A stretch of 16,618 bases of DNA from Blastocladiella britannica (GCA_025349905.2 MU624939.1:1-16618), one strand, 5' to 3'; shown: positions 8,680 to 16,618, counted from the first letter of the stretch. The notes: generated by a model from the letters alone, not told the origin. Program-made: numbers and translations.

Positions 8680-9993
8680 ATGCAACGACCACACACTCCG
8701 CCGGCGCACGTCTACCTAGCGACCCCGGCCTCCGACTCCCCCGCACCTGCCATCACCGAAGTGCACCTTCCTGCACGCCGACCAGCACCAGGCACTCGCG
8801 TTCGCACTCCGCGAGTTCCCGGCGGCAATGGCCGATCGCACTCGCCGCAGGATCCGGTCTTGAACGCTGGCCCGCGCCCATGGACGCCAACGGTATCGTC
8901 GATTGCGCTCACGCCCACGCCGCCCCCGCACCTCCGGTTGTCAGCCGGAAGCAGCAACGGAGGATCGCTGCAGCGCACCGGACGGCCAATTCCCCTCGTG
9001 GTTCCTGGCCGGGGCCGATCCGCCAGCAATGTATCTGCCTCGGGTATGCCGCGTCGGCCGTCGGCAATGTTTGCGGGACCCCGGCCGCGCGCGACCAGCA
9101 ACGCCAGCGTGATGGTGCGCGCGATCCCGGAGCCGCCGTTCACCGAGACGGTGGTGATCTCGGCGCTGGCACGTGCGCGGGCGGGAAGTGACGCGTCTGC
9201 GTCCGGATCGCGGCCATATCTTCGCGGCGTCCTGTACCCTAAACCAGTGACCCCAACGACCTCGCGCTTTTCTTCATTGACGGGCACGACATTGACGCCA
9301 AGAACCGCCAAGGACAGCCGGACCCAACGATTCCGCCACGTCACTGCGCAGACGTACTTGCGTCGCGCCGCCATCGCAGTGGCTGCGTCTGCGCTCATCA
9401 GCTACATGATCGCGCTGTCGGTATCGCTTCTGACGGCCATAAACGGGTACGCGGTGGTCCCCGGCGATCTCCCCGAGTCGGTCACGCACACGGTGGCGGG
9501 CGTGTGTGCGGCATCGGCGCTCGGGCTTTTGGCAGCAATTGGCGCGATCGTGGCCACGGCACGGTACGCTCGTGCGGTGCTGGTGCTGTGTGGCCTAATG
9601 CCGGCGGCCATGGCCGTGTCTCTGTCCATTTGGCTGCTGGTCACTGATGGTATCAGCGCCGCTGGGAGCGTCATGGCGTGGCCGGATCGCGCGGGGTCGT
9701 TGGATACGATCGCGGCGATGGTGGTCACGTGGCCGCCGGGGGATCCACGCGTCGCGGAAGCCGCCAAACAATTGCAGTGCACGCGTGCGACCGACGGATC
9801 CTTGGGTGAGGCGTGTGTGCGCGCACTCGCTGCTGCAGTACATGGAAACCTGGTGCTACAAGTCGCGGCCCTGGCAACCGCCACGGGGCTCTCGGCGCTC
9901 GGGTTGCTAGTGTGGTCCGCTTGGTGGTGGGCGTCACGAACCAGCCGGACGCGCTGCCATCGGGTCGACGCAGACGCCCTTGAGCTCGTGTAG
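8680..9993 (+). CDS. Predicted four-pass membrane protein with long disordered N-terminus
   Basis: A single exon of 437 aa; no family was recognised. Residues 1 to about 225 are Pro/Ser/Arg/Thr-rich and probably disordered, with many basic-Ser and Ser-Pro sites that could be phosphorylated. The C-terminal half has four hydrophobic segments: about 233-258 (ending in SLLTAINGYAVV), about 268-295 (AGVCAASALGLLAAIGAIVA), about 298-322 (VLVLCGLMPAAMAVSLSIWL) and about 391-417 (ending LLVWSAWWWA). The loop between segments 3 and 4 is the longest (about 70 residues) and holds a Cys pair (LQC and EAC). The topology recalls tetraspanins or claudin-like proteins, but no CCG motif is visible in that loop, so membership is not claimed. 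Codon use is GC-rich like its neighbours. The large open frames on the opposite strand here are most simply GC-driven shadows. It is convergent with THOC1, 183 bp apart. Confidence 0.75.
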   Translation: MQRPHTPPAHVYLATPASDSPAPAITEVHLPARRPAPGTRVRTPRVPGGNGRSHSPQDPVLNAGPRPWTPTVSSIALTPTPPPHLRLSAGSSNGGSLQRTGRPIPLVVPGRGRSASNVSASGMPRRPSAMFAGPRPRATSNASVMVRAIPEPPFTETVVISALARARAGSDASASGSRPYLRGVLYPKPVTPTTSRFSSLTGTTLTPRTAKDSRTQRFRHVTAQTYLRRAAIAVAASALISYMIALSVSLLTAINGYAVVPGDLPESVTHTVAGVCAASALGLLAAIGAIVATARYARAVLVLCGLMPAAMAVSLSIWLLVTDGISAAGSVMAWPDRAGSLDTIAAMVVTWPPGDPRVAEAAKQLQCTRATDGSLGEACVRALAAAVHGNLVLQVAALATATGLSALGLLVWSAWWWASRTSRTRCHRVDADALELV

Positions 9994-10145
9994 CCCTTCA
10001 CCCTCTTCTTCTCCTTTACTACTCATTTATACAAGGCCTGCGTGATTAGACAAACCCCCAAAGCTGCCTTAGATTCGATCGACTTTTGTCCTGTTCCTCG
10101 ATCCGAGCGCGTCGCGTTCTATAACCTTTGTGTCTTATTTTTTCG

Positions 10146-10155
10146 AATAAATAAA
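10146..10155 (+). terminator. Tandem poly(A) signal of the four-pass protein gene
   Basis: AATAAATAAA contains two overlapping AATAAA hexamers about 150 nt after the stop of the plus-strand gene. It lies past the THOC1 stop position, so it overlaps the convergent gene's 3' end region. Confidence 0.5.
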
Positions 10156-10160
10156 CTGCA

Positions 10161-10166
10161 TTTATT
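10161..10166 (-). terminator. Poly(A) signal (AATAAA) of THOC1
   Basis: AATAAA on the minus strand 10 nt after the THOC1 stop codon. It sits beside the opposite-strand signal at 10146-10155, so the two convergent transcripts probably overlap at their ends. Confidence 0.55.
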
Positions 10167-10176
10167 TCAATGAGAG

Positions 10177-13100
10177 TTATCGGTTGTATCGCGAGGATTT
10201 GCCGCTGTCAAGTGTCGATGAGCGCTGGTAAGGTGAAATGTAAGTAGATCGCCAAAGAGAACAAAAAAAAATAAAAGAGAAATACGTACATCGCGGTTCC
10301 GCGACGAACCCTGGTCGCGATCGCTGTGCCGGTCGCGCGACCGAGACCGGCGGCGGCGGTCCCGGTCGCGGGGCTCGCTGCGCCGACTGGTATCTTCGCG
10401 GCGGTACTCGTCACGGCGGCCGTCGTCTCGGCGACCATCATCCCGGCGCCGCCGGTCGCCACTGCTCGATCCGTGCGAGTCGGGGGTGGGCACTGCAGCA
10501 GCAGGTGTGCGGGCCGGACTTGACGCTGCTGCTGCGGCAGGACTCGCCGTCGCTGGTCGCTTGGGTGCGGAGACGGCTGGTGGCTCGACCGACAGGAATG
10601 CCGCGGTGCCTCTTGCGCTCGTTGGGGTCGCAATCTTCGGCGTCGTCGTTGCTAAAGTTGTAGCTGCATCGGGCGCCGAAACCACGGCTGCGGGATCGAA
10701 CGAGATGGCTTTGAACCGGAACTCTTTTGGGGAATCGAGAGGCGTGGTGGTCGCGGTCGGAGCAACAGATGCGCGTGGGGCTGACTCGGCGGTCGCGGTG
10801 TCACTCGCCTTTGCCGATACCGCTGGAACGTCAACGTCCATGGCATCATCGGTGTTGTTGTTGTCCAATGCCGCGGGTTGAGTCGCCTGGAACCGTGCCC
10901 GGCGTCGCGCCTGTTCGGCGTCGTCATGGTCAACACTGGTACTGGCAATGGCAGCACGGCTCTCAACTGCCGCTGCCGCTGCTGCTGCTTCTGCTGCTTC
11001 TGCTGCTTCTGCTGCTTCTGCTGCTTCTGCTGCTTCTGCGGCTGCCGCTTCAGCGCGAGCGCGTTCAGCCGCGGCCGCCTCTTCCTTCTCGGCCCGCGCG
11101 CGGCGTTCAGCAGCCTCTTCGGCCTCGCGCTGCTGGCGAAGCTCCTCCTCAAACGCCGCATCTTCGGCCGCCTGTCGCTCAATCTCGGCCGCGCGCTCCG
11201 CTGCTGCCTCCGCAGCAGCAGCAAGTTCCTCGGCCGAAATATCGGGCTGACCAAGAGCACGACGCAGAACGTCTCGGATCGGGTGTGGTGTAGTCGGTGC
11301 AGACATGGTTCCGAAATGCGAACGCACCAGGGACCGGTACACTTGCCATTTCCATTGCTGTTTTTTTTTCAAGAATGAGCAGTGAGTTACGCGTCACAAT
11401 TTGAATGGGAATATGTGTACCTCTTTTTTGGACAGGCAGTATTCGGACTCGATCTCGTTGTTGATTTCATCGGCGAGACGGGACAGCGATTGATCAATAT
11501 CGAGTTGCCTGTTTGACAATTAAAATGAGTAATAAATCGGTTTGCAGTCAACAAGTAGAGCGTACGAAAAGCTGGCAGACGCGGCAGGAGCGGACGTCGA
11601 GAGCAGTTCGTCCATGCGAGCATTCCCGAGACTCACTGGATGTTGCTCAAACGCGGCAGGAATACTCGAAAGCTCAAGTGGTGGCAGATCCGTCGTCATT
11701 GGCTCCACGCCAGCCAAAGTCGCGGTGGTAAGCCGAATCTTCCAGAAGAACTAGCGTTTTCAGAGTGGAGTGAGCTTATCCATTCATTGATTCAATCCAT
11801 GAGATGATGCGTACCCAAGAGGCCTCCTCGCGCACAAGCTGGACAATCATGTCCAGGAACTCGGCCGTGTACGGTGGAATGCGAGAGAGCGCAATGGCGA
11901 CCGAAGCGCGCACCTTTTGGACCAGCGCGATCTGCAAATTTTTGTTTCGCTCATGAGTGAACTGGCGACCTTTCACGAGAAAAAAAAAAGAATACCTCAT
12001 CGGGAGTAAAGTATACTGCACGCAGCGGCCCCGGCTTGGGCATCAGCGCAATGGCATGTTTAGCGCCCTGTGCCGCCAGCTCCGCAAAGAACTTGTCCAC
12101 GCGCTCGGCACTATAAATCAGGAACGTTTCGCACACCAGCAGCAGCTGCACAAGCACTTCGCGGCGGAATTTCGGGTCCTGGACCTGATCCTCAAACGTC
12201 TCGCGAGATTGCAAGTAAAGCGGCCACTGGTCGTCGACCATGATGGATCCAGGCGCGCCCACAATCGATTCGCGGCCGGGATGCCGCTGGTGCTCCTGCG
12301 CACCCAAGACGGAAACATGAACCAGATCCACCACCACCGCGTTGATCTCGTCCATGCACTGTTTGACCGAGGGGCGGATTTTGGGCTGCTGATCGGGGTC
12401 CTTTGCAAAATTGGGCAGCGGCGTTTTTGTGACCAGCTCTCGCGGGGACGGCAAGCTGCGCAGCAATGGCCACATTCGGTCGTAAATAGCGTTATAGTCT
12501 ATCGCTCCGTCGGTGACAGCGGTTGTTGTGGCCGCAATGGCACTGGTGGCGGGTTCTGCCTCTGGTCGCATGGTGCTGAAGGTCCATCCCAGGCGATTGA
12601 GTGCTGTTCAGTGATGGTGAGAGGCCAGCAATGATCTTCATGAAAAGAAAGGACAAAACGGTCCGTACAGGAATTGCCAAAGGCATGCGCGCGGTCATTG
12701 ATCGCGGCAAGCTGCACGGCAGTATTTGGGTACAGTGCAGGCTCAATGGCGGTCCACATCGCCTTGATGAGCGACGTCATGCCCAGGCTCAGCTCTGTGG
12801 CAGTATCCGCGCCCACGGCGGCACGAATATCGTTCAGTCTGGGGAGCGCTTCCAGTAGAGATTGGACAATGACGGGCAAAGCGCGCTGAGACGCGAGGTC
12901 GGCGAGATCGTGCGCGACGGCCAGAAAGTGCGCCATGTGCTCAAAGCGCACGCTCTGAGGTGCGGTACGCGACCCAAGAACCAGTTCTGTCCAGCGCAAA
13001 AGAATTGCCAACAGCGCAGCAGCGAGAGACGCGTATCGATCTGCGTTGCCCACGGACTCGTCCTTTATAATAATACAAATGATGAGTGCAACTTGATGTG

Positions 13101-13373
13101 GTGTGGAATATTTCGGTGTGGGGGGCGTACGCGCAGGCGGAGGACAACCCAGCCCCAGACCTCGACCCATGCGCGGTACTCGAGCGAGGGCGTGACTCTT
13201 GGTGGTTGTTGCTGTTGAGGTGGATCGGCAGTGACCGTGGCGGGGAGCAGCAAGTGTAGCCGCGCGTCAAGGTCCGGGGGTGGCGAGGGCAGTGCGGCCA
13301 GTTCGTGCACGAGCTCGCATGCACCCGACGCTGTGGCATCGAGCCAATGCGGCGTGTACTCGGCGGCAGACAT
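10177..13373 (-). CDS. THOC1: THO complex subunit 1 (Hpr1/THOC1) with coiled-coil and RD/RS-rich tail (8 exons)
   Basis: Exons on the minus strand are 13373-13131, 13062-12669, 12603-11996, 11931-11815, 11750-11566, 11508-11421, 11357-10290 and 10224-10177, giving about 916 aa (human about 657). THO couples transcription to mRNA export in the nucleus. THOC1 landmarks appear in order: SSLNRLGWTFST, IDYNAIYDRMWPLLRSLPSP (about 247, matching the family IDYN..Y..FWSLQ block), QDPKFRREVLVQLLLVCETF, a FTPDE...RIPPYTAEFLDMIVQL block, EEASWFFWK (rebuilt across an intron) and QWKWQVYRSLVRSHF (about 546-560). Seven junctions all keep frame. After about 565 the protein departs from the animal form. There is no recognisable death domain. 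Instead there is a charged Ala/Glu/Arg helix of about 100 residues, a Ser/Thr/Ala/Pro-rich linker and a tail of RRDD, RDRDRRRRSRSRDR and SRNRDRSS repeats. The exon at 11357-10290 could be mistaken for a separate gene starting at the internal Met 11306. Confidence 0.87.
10979..11038 (-). repeat. 9-bp tandem repeat (GCTGCTTCT) in the THOC1 tail
   Basis: About six copies of a 9-bp unit encode a repeated Ala-Glu-Ala pattern in the charged helix of the THOC1 tail. The period is a multiple of three, so copy-number changes would keep frame. Confidence 0.85.
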
Positions 13374-13431
13374 GTCGATTTCTTTCTCTCGCTCTTTCGA
13401 TTGTCAAAGAAAAAACGAAGGAAAAAAAAAC
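13374..13431. promoter_or_regulatory. 58-bp divergent promoter, THOC1 / NEDD8
   Basis: Only 58 bp lie between the two start codons. The left part is CT-rich (tttctttctctcgctctttc) and the right part A-rich up to the NEDD8 ATG, so each gene has a purine-rich leader on its own sense strand. No TATA box is visible. Confidence 0.6.
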
Positions 13432-14041
13432 ATGCAGATTAAGGTCAAGGTACGCGCTCGCTCTCTCTCTTTTATATCAGCTTATGGCGTGCACTGGTAC
13501 CACTGCGCACTAACCATGTCTTTTCTTTCATAGACGCTCACCGGCAAGGAAGTACGTTCTCCCCCTGATATTTTTCGAAAATGGCGTTTGAAGTGGCACG
13601 GACAGACACACTCACACTTGTTTTTTACACTCCTCGGCACACAGATTGAGATTGACGTGAACCCGGACGACAAGGTACGTGTTATCAGTGGCCTTTCAAT
13701 GTCAATTCAACTCAACTCACCTCAACGATTCATGGATGGCAGATCACCCGCGTCAAGGAAAAGGTTGAGGAGAAGGAGGGCATTCCCCCACCTCAGCAGC
13801 GGTACTTTTCCACAGCTTTTCGTTGAGGTGTGCCTCATTGTACTCACTCCCTTGCGTTGCCTTCTACAGCCTGATTTTCGGCGGTAAGCAAATGTGCGTC
13901 ATCAACAAAGTCCTCAAAGTATGCCACTGACTCTGTTCGAAAAATCAAAACAGGGCCGACGACAAGACCATCAGCGAGCTCAACGTGCAGGCTGGCTCAA
14001 CCCTCCACTTGGTGCTCGCCCTGCGTGGCGGACGCGATTGA
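13432..14041 (+). CDS. NEDD8: Ubiquitin-like modifier NEDD8/Rub1 (6 exons)
   Basis: Exons 13432-13449, 13534-13551, 13645-13674, 13743-13801, 13870-13893 and 13954-14041 rebuild a 78-aa protein. Introns are 84, 93, 68, 68 and 60 nt. It is conjugated to cullins and controls SCF-type ubiquitin ligases. It begins MQIKVKTLTGKEIEID and includes EKEGIPPPQQRLIFGGKQM. It ends LHLVLALRGG plus Arg-Asp. Lys4, Glu12 and Glu14, and above all Ala72 in LALRGG (ubiquitin has Arg there), mark it as NEDD8 and not ubiquitin. Lys48 is kept. The two residues after Gly76 must be removed by a processing protease before conjugation. Gly46 (FGG) replaces the usual Ala/Ser. Coding exons total 237 nt against 373 nt of intron. 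It diverges from THOC1 across 58 bp. Confidence 0.96.
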
Positions 14042-14101
14042 ATCTCATGTTCGCCTCGTTGCCGAGACCCGAAAAAAAAAATGAAAAAATGAAGTGATGC
14101 G

Positions 14102-14107
14102 TTTATT
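14102..14107 (-). terminator. Poly(A) signal (AATAAA) of the SERHL-like hydrolase
   Basis: AATAAA on the minus strand begins 3 nt after the hydrolase stop codon. The convergent NEDD8 stop is 69 bp away. Confidence 0.5.
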
Positions 14108-14110
14108 TCC

Positions 14111-15333
14111 TCACATCTTGGCCTTCAACGGGCGATTTAGTCCGGCCGCGCCAGAAACCGTCGTCAGGAACGAAACAACGCGTTCCGCGATCTGGGGCGC
14201 AGCGTCCTCGAGGTGCGGGTGGTGTCCGCCTGTTGGTTTTCATTTCTGATCCTGAGCCAGAGTCCCGCAAAACAACAAAAACGGAAACGGAAAACGAACC
14301 ATCCACAATCATAATCTCCTTGCGCCGCACCACCGCGAGCCGCGCCTTGACCGCCTCATTGTCCTGGTCAAAGTACCCGCCGGTAGCAAACACGTACAGC
14401 ACGGGCGCCTCGATCTGGGACAGCAGTGCCACCACAAACTCCATGGTGGCGGTCCATGGCCACTGCAGCGTGAGCGAGGGGTCGTTCTTCCACGTGTACT
14501 CGGTGCGGTGATGCGTGCTGTTGTACACGGGCACCAACCCACGCTCCGTCAGGATCTGCGCTGCGCGTTCGGGAACGGGAAGATCGGCCGACGCGCGCGC
14601 TGCCACCGCCGCCGCAATCGTCGGGTACATGGGCGTGGTCGCCGCCGAGGGCCCGCGCTGCGCTCGCCGCTCAATGTGGTCAAAGAACCGGCGAAGACGG
14701 CCTGCTACGCCCTTGGCTGGGTAGTAGGGCTGGCCGAGGTTCTCGATACACACGAAATGGGTCACTCTGTCACCATTTCATACGTGTCAATTGACTTGGA
14801 CTCGTTTAAAATGGATGGATCGTACTTTTCCGGGAATGCAGCACAGTACGCGGTAAAGACACCGCCGCCCATGCTGTGCCCAATGGCCACAAAACGATCA
14901 ATCTTAAAGTAGTCCACGACTGCAATCACGTCGCTCAGGTAGCCAGTGGGTCCCGTGTACCGATCCACGCTGGGAGCGTGCGATGAGCGGCCATGACCAC
15001 AAAAGTCGATACTGAAAATTACGCTCCCAGGGATCGCCTCAAGGATTGCCCTGTTTTATTTTGAACGTGAATACTGGTAAAAGATCGAGATGATGAAGGA
15101 AAGACGCACGGCGCGATCAAGTCATAAGTGTTGGCATTGTCCAGCCTGGTAGAAAAAAGACGTGTCAGCCAATGACATGAAAAAAAAACAAAGGACATGG
15201 TACGAAAATACCATCCGTGGCCGGCGACAATGGCCGTTTGGTAATCGTTGACATTGCCCCATACTTTGACGGCAATGTGAGCAGGTCCGGGCGTCCCCTT
15301 CAGAGGGACAAAAAAATCAGTTGCAGTTGCCAT
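14111..15333 (-). CDS. Alpha/beta hydrolase, SERHL-like (5 exons)
   Basis: Exons on the minus strand are 15333-15212, 15145-15110, 15050-14826, 14766-14300 and 14229-14111, giving 322 aa; introns are 66, 59, 59 and 70 nt. The fold's signatures are complete. The oxyanion-hole region rebuilt across intron 1 is GHGWLDNANTYDLIAP. The strand-4 turn is FSIDFCGHGRSS. The nucleophile elbow GHSMGG has Ser at about 112, and the catalytic His lies in GGHHPHLED near the C-terminus. A cap region from about 130 to 240 separates them and includes ERAAQILTERGLVPVYN. The GHGWLDN motif, cap and length resemble serine hydrolase-like proteins (SERHL), sometimes peroxisomal. Here the C-terminus LKAKM is not an SKL-type signal. 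The substrate is unknown. The acid of the triad is probably in the APVLYVFATGGYFDQDNE region. AATAAA follows the stop by 3 nt. Confidence 0.87.
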
Positions 15334-15591
15334 TTATATGCTCTTTCTTCCAGAATCTGACGCGAGGGAGGAGGGGAATGCGATCCTTTTTGTATTTCAT
15401 TGTTGTTTTCACACCCTCCCGCAGATCCCGGGCCAACGACCCGAGCCGAAGTCCCGATGGCAATTCACCGCCAATGTCGTCCCTGCGTCCGTTCCCGGTA
15501 AACTGAAAAAGCCAGAATCGCCCAGTTCGACGATGTAGCACCACGATGACCAATTGACTGTGACTGCCTGAAAAATAAAATAATAATAAAA
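15334..15591. other. Intergenic, uS7m 3' end and hydrolase leader
   Basis: 258 bp between the uS7m stop and the hydrolase ATG, both on the minus strand. The minus strand is partly open, but no splice or family evidence ties it to either gene. No AATAAA for uS7m was seen. Confidence 0.5.
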
Positions 15592-16212
15592 CTAGATGTT
15601 CATCTTGATGGACACATTGACGCGGTTGGCCAGAGCCACCTTGTAAATGGCGTCCTTGCGCTTGATGGCCTCGGACGAGCCCTCCAGCACCGCCACAATC
15701 TCGTTAGCCAAACGCTTCTCAAACTCCTTCTCTGGGCGCTTCTTGGCGGCCTCCAGCATCCACACGATCGCGCGGCGGTTGCGCTGGCGCTCGTTCAACG
15801 CCTTGGGGATCTGCAGCACTTTGGTCCCGCGCTTGAACGCCTTGGTCTCCAGCAGCGGCGCCGCTTTCGCCACCGCCTCGGCAAACAGCGCAGGCGGGGT
15901 CAGGCCGGCAGGGAGCGACGAGTTGTCCCGGGCGGCCATCGTCCGCACGTGCTCGAGCGCACCCTGCAGCAAGTTGTGGGCCTTGGTCTTTTTGCCGTCG
16001 CGCATAATCAGGTTGGTGGTCTGCGCCAACAGCGCGTCGGTGCGCAGCATGTGCGGCGCCGCGTCGCCGTACTTGAGCGACATGTCAAACGCCTTGCGCG
16101 TCGGCGACTTTTCGATGCCACGCATGTACGTACGGACCGGGACGGCGGCCGCTGCCATGGGAGCAGCGATATTGACGCGTGCGAACTGGGCTGCCAGTGT
16201 CCTTGCGAGCAT
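15592..16212 (-). CDS. MRPS7: Mitochondrial small-subunit ribosomal protein uS7m
   Basis: An intronless gene of 206 aa. It is the mitochondrial homologue of bacterial S7, which binds the 3' domain of small-subunit rRNA and helps form the E-site head region. The uS7 core is clear: TTNLIMRDGKKTKAHNLLQG, then LFAEAVAKAAPLLETKAFKR, QIPKALNERQRNRRAIVWML, AAKKRPEKEFEKRLANEI and RKDAIYKVALANR. The first about 30 residues (MLARTLAAQFARVN...) are basic and hydrophobic without acids, as in a mitochondrial presequence. The Met at 16212 is preferred over an in-frame Met 33 codons upstream (16311). It gives the presequence directly, and a TATAAAA lies at 16246-16252, between the two Mets. Confidence 0.94.
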   Translation of the reverse strand: MLARTLAAQFARVNIAAPMAAAAVPVRTYMRGIEKSPTRKAFDMSLKYGDAAPHMLRTDALLAQTTNLIMRDGKKTKAHNLLQGALEHVRTMAARDNSSLPAGLTPPALFAEAVAKAAPLLETKAFKRGTKVLQIPKALNERQRNRRAIVWMLEAAKKRPEKEFEKRLANEIVAVLEGSSEAIKRKDAIYKVALANRVNVSIKMNI

Positions 16213-16245
16213 TTTTTTGGTCGTATTAAATTTCGAAGAGATACA

Positions 16246-16252
16246 TTTTATA
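16246..16252 (-). promoter_or_regulatory. TATA box (TATAAAA) of uS7m
   Basis: A consensus TATAAAA on the minus strand ends 34 nt before the uS7m ATG. With usual spacing, transcription would start within about 10 to 15 nt of that ATG. This leaves a very short leader and supports the chosen start. Confidence 0.5.
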
Positions 16253-16493
16253 CTCGCATGGCTGCGTACTGAACATAGTGATGTGGAACAAAACGTCCGT
16301 TTTATCGCCAACAGAATTCTTCAGTCCTTGTTTTTCCAGCACCAAACCAAGCTGTTTTTCTCGTTGCCTTTTCTTGCTGGAATTCCACGAGCATTATCGC
16401 AGTCCGATCACGCTACCGCAATTCCGAGCTGTCATTCCACGACCGATCCAATACCCCCCGACCACGTTGACTTCCCCTTGCGCGGGCGCTTCG

Positions 16494-16618
16494 TCAATCC
16501 AGGCCCGCCCCGCCGTGCGTCCGAGGCCATCGGCCGCTTTCTTCCCGCCGCAGCTGACGAGCCCGACGCGCCCGATCCAACTGCTGGTTGAGCTCCTTGG
16601 CGCGAGGGGAGTCCTTGA
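16494..16618 (-). CDS. Possible 3' end of a gene entering from the right edge
   Basis: In one frame the minus strand is open from the window edge and ends at TGA 16496-16494. It reads DSPRAKELNQQLDRARRARQ followed by a Gly/Arg-rich end. This looks like a basic helical C-terminus, but no family is recognised. A second minus frame is open to TGA 16434-16432 and also reads as a plausible basic, Ser/Gly/Arg-rich tail (KRPRKGKSTWSGG). At most one can be right, unless a splice joins them. The high GC content here makes chance open frames common, so the call is weak. Confidence 0.35.
   Translation of the reverse strand, partial: KDSPRAKELNQQLDRARRARQLRREESGRWPRTHGGAGLD

Noticed and set aside
8712..10001. 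Long minus-strand open frames (228 and 199 codons) opposite the four-pass protein
   Set aside because: No domain, no hydrophobic pattern, no splice evidence. The plus frame is continuous for 437 codons with four clean membrane segments.
10167..11306. A separate coiled-coil/RS protein gene starting at Met 11306
   Set aside because: The same frame upstream encodes the conserved THOC1 block QWKWQVYRSLVRSHF, and an in-phase intron joins it to the preceding THOC1 exon.
13432..14041. Ubiquitin instead of NEDD8
   Set aside because: Lys4, the GKEIEID segment and Ala72 in LALRGG are NEDD8 features. Ubiquitin has Phe4 and Arg72.
15647..16591. 314-codon plus-strand open frame opposite uS7m
   Set aside because: It lies antisense to a firmly identified ribosomal protein gene and shows no family resemblance.
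1..16618. Mobile elements, CRISPR arrays, tRNA or rRNA genes
   Set aside because: No transposase or reverse transcriptase motifs, spaced palindromic repeats or cloverleaf-like segments were seen on either strand by eye.

Overview
This is a nuclear stretch of a eukaryotic genome. Coding sequence is GC-rich and broken by short introns, A/T-rich leaders separate the genes, and all recognisable products are eukaryotic. I reconstructed 24 introns by following reading frame and protein-family conservation. They are 37 to 137 nt long, mostly 56 to 93. A septin together with SLP1/SUCO, THOC1, RNASEH2A, COX15, NEDD8 and a nuclear-encoded mitochondrial ribosomal protein suggests an opisthokont. The compactness and GC-rich coding would suit an early-diverging (for example zoosporic) fungus, but that placement is inference only.

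Layout, left to right. Minus strand: a SUN-domain protein of the SLP1/SUCO family (84-3605, 4 exons rejoined to 3 introns' worth of evidence is not claimed; 3 exons, 2 introns). Plus: RNase H2 catalytic subunit (3694-4867, 3 exons) and heme A synthase COX15 (4949-6641, 3 exons). Minus: a septin-like GTPase (6718-7893, 3 exons). Plus: a single-exon protein with four predicted membrane segments and a long disordered N-terminus (8680-9993). Minus: THO complex subunit 1 (10177-13373, 8 exons) with an unusual coiled-coil and Arg/Asp/Ser-rich tail. Plus: NEDD8/Rub1 (13432-14041, 6 tiny exons). Minus: an SERHL-like alpha/beta hydrolase (14111-15333, 5 exons) and mitochondrial ribosomal protein uS7m (15592-16212, 1 exon). 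The right edge may hold the 3' end of another minus-strand gene.

The genes are unrelated housekeeping functions (RNA/DNA metabolism, mitochondrial biogenesis, ER membrane, cytoskeleton, protein modification) and do not form one pathway. They are packed tightly. Two divergent pairs share very short start-to-start gaps (88 bp for SUCO/RNASEH2A, 58 bp for THOC1/NEDD8). Convergent neighbours are 69 to 183 bp apart, and some AATAAA signals touch or nearly touch the stop codon.

The most interesting signal is not a gene. None of the 24 reconstructed donor sites has A at intron position +4: 19 have C and 5 have T, giving GTACGY-like donors where most eukaryotes use GTRAGT. Other points are a textbook 12-residue EF-hand loop inside the septin G domain, a septin G4 motif in which Lys is replaced by His, NEDD8 microexons of 18 nt, and the THOC1 tail replacing the animal death domain. 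I see no mobile element, CRISPR array, tRNA or rRNA. All splice junctions are inferred from frame and family conservation, without transcript data.
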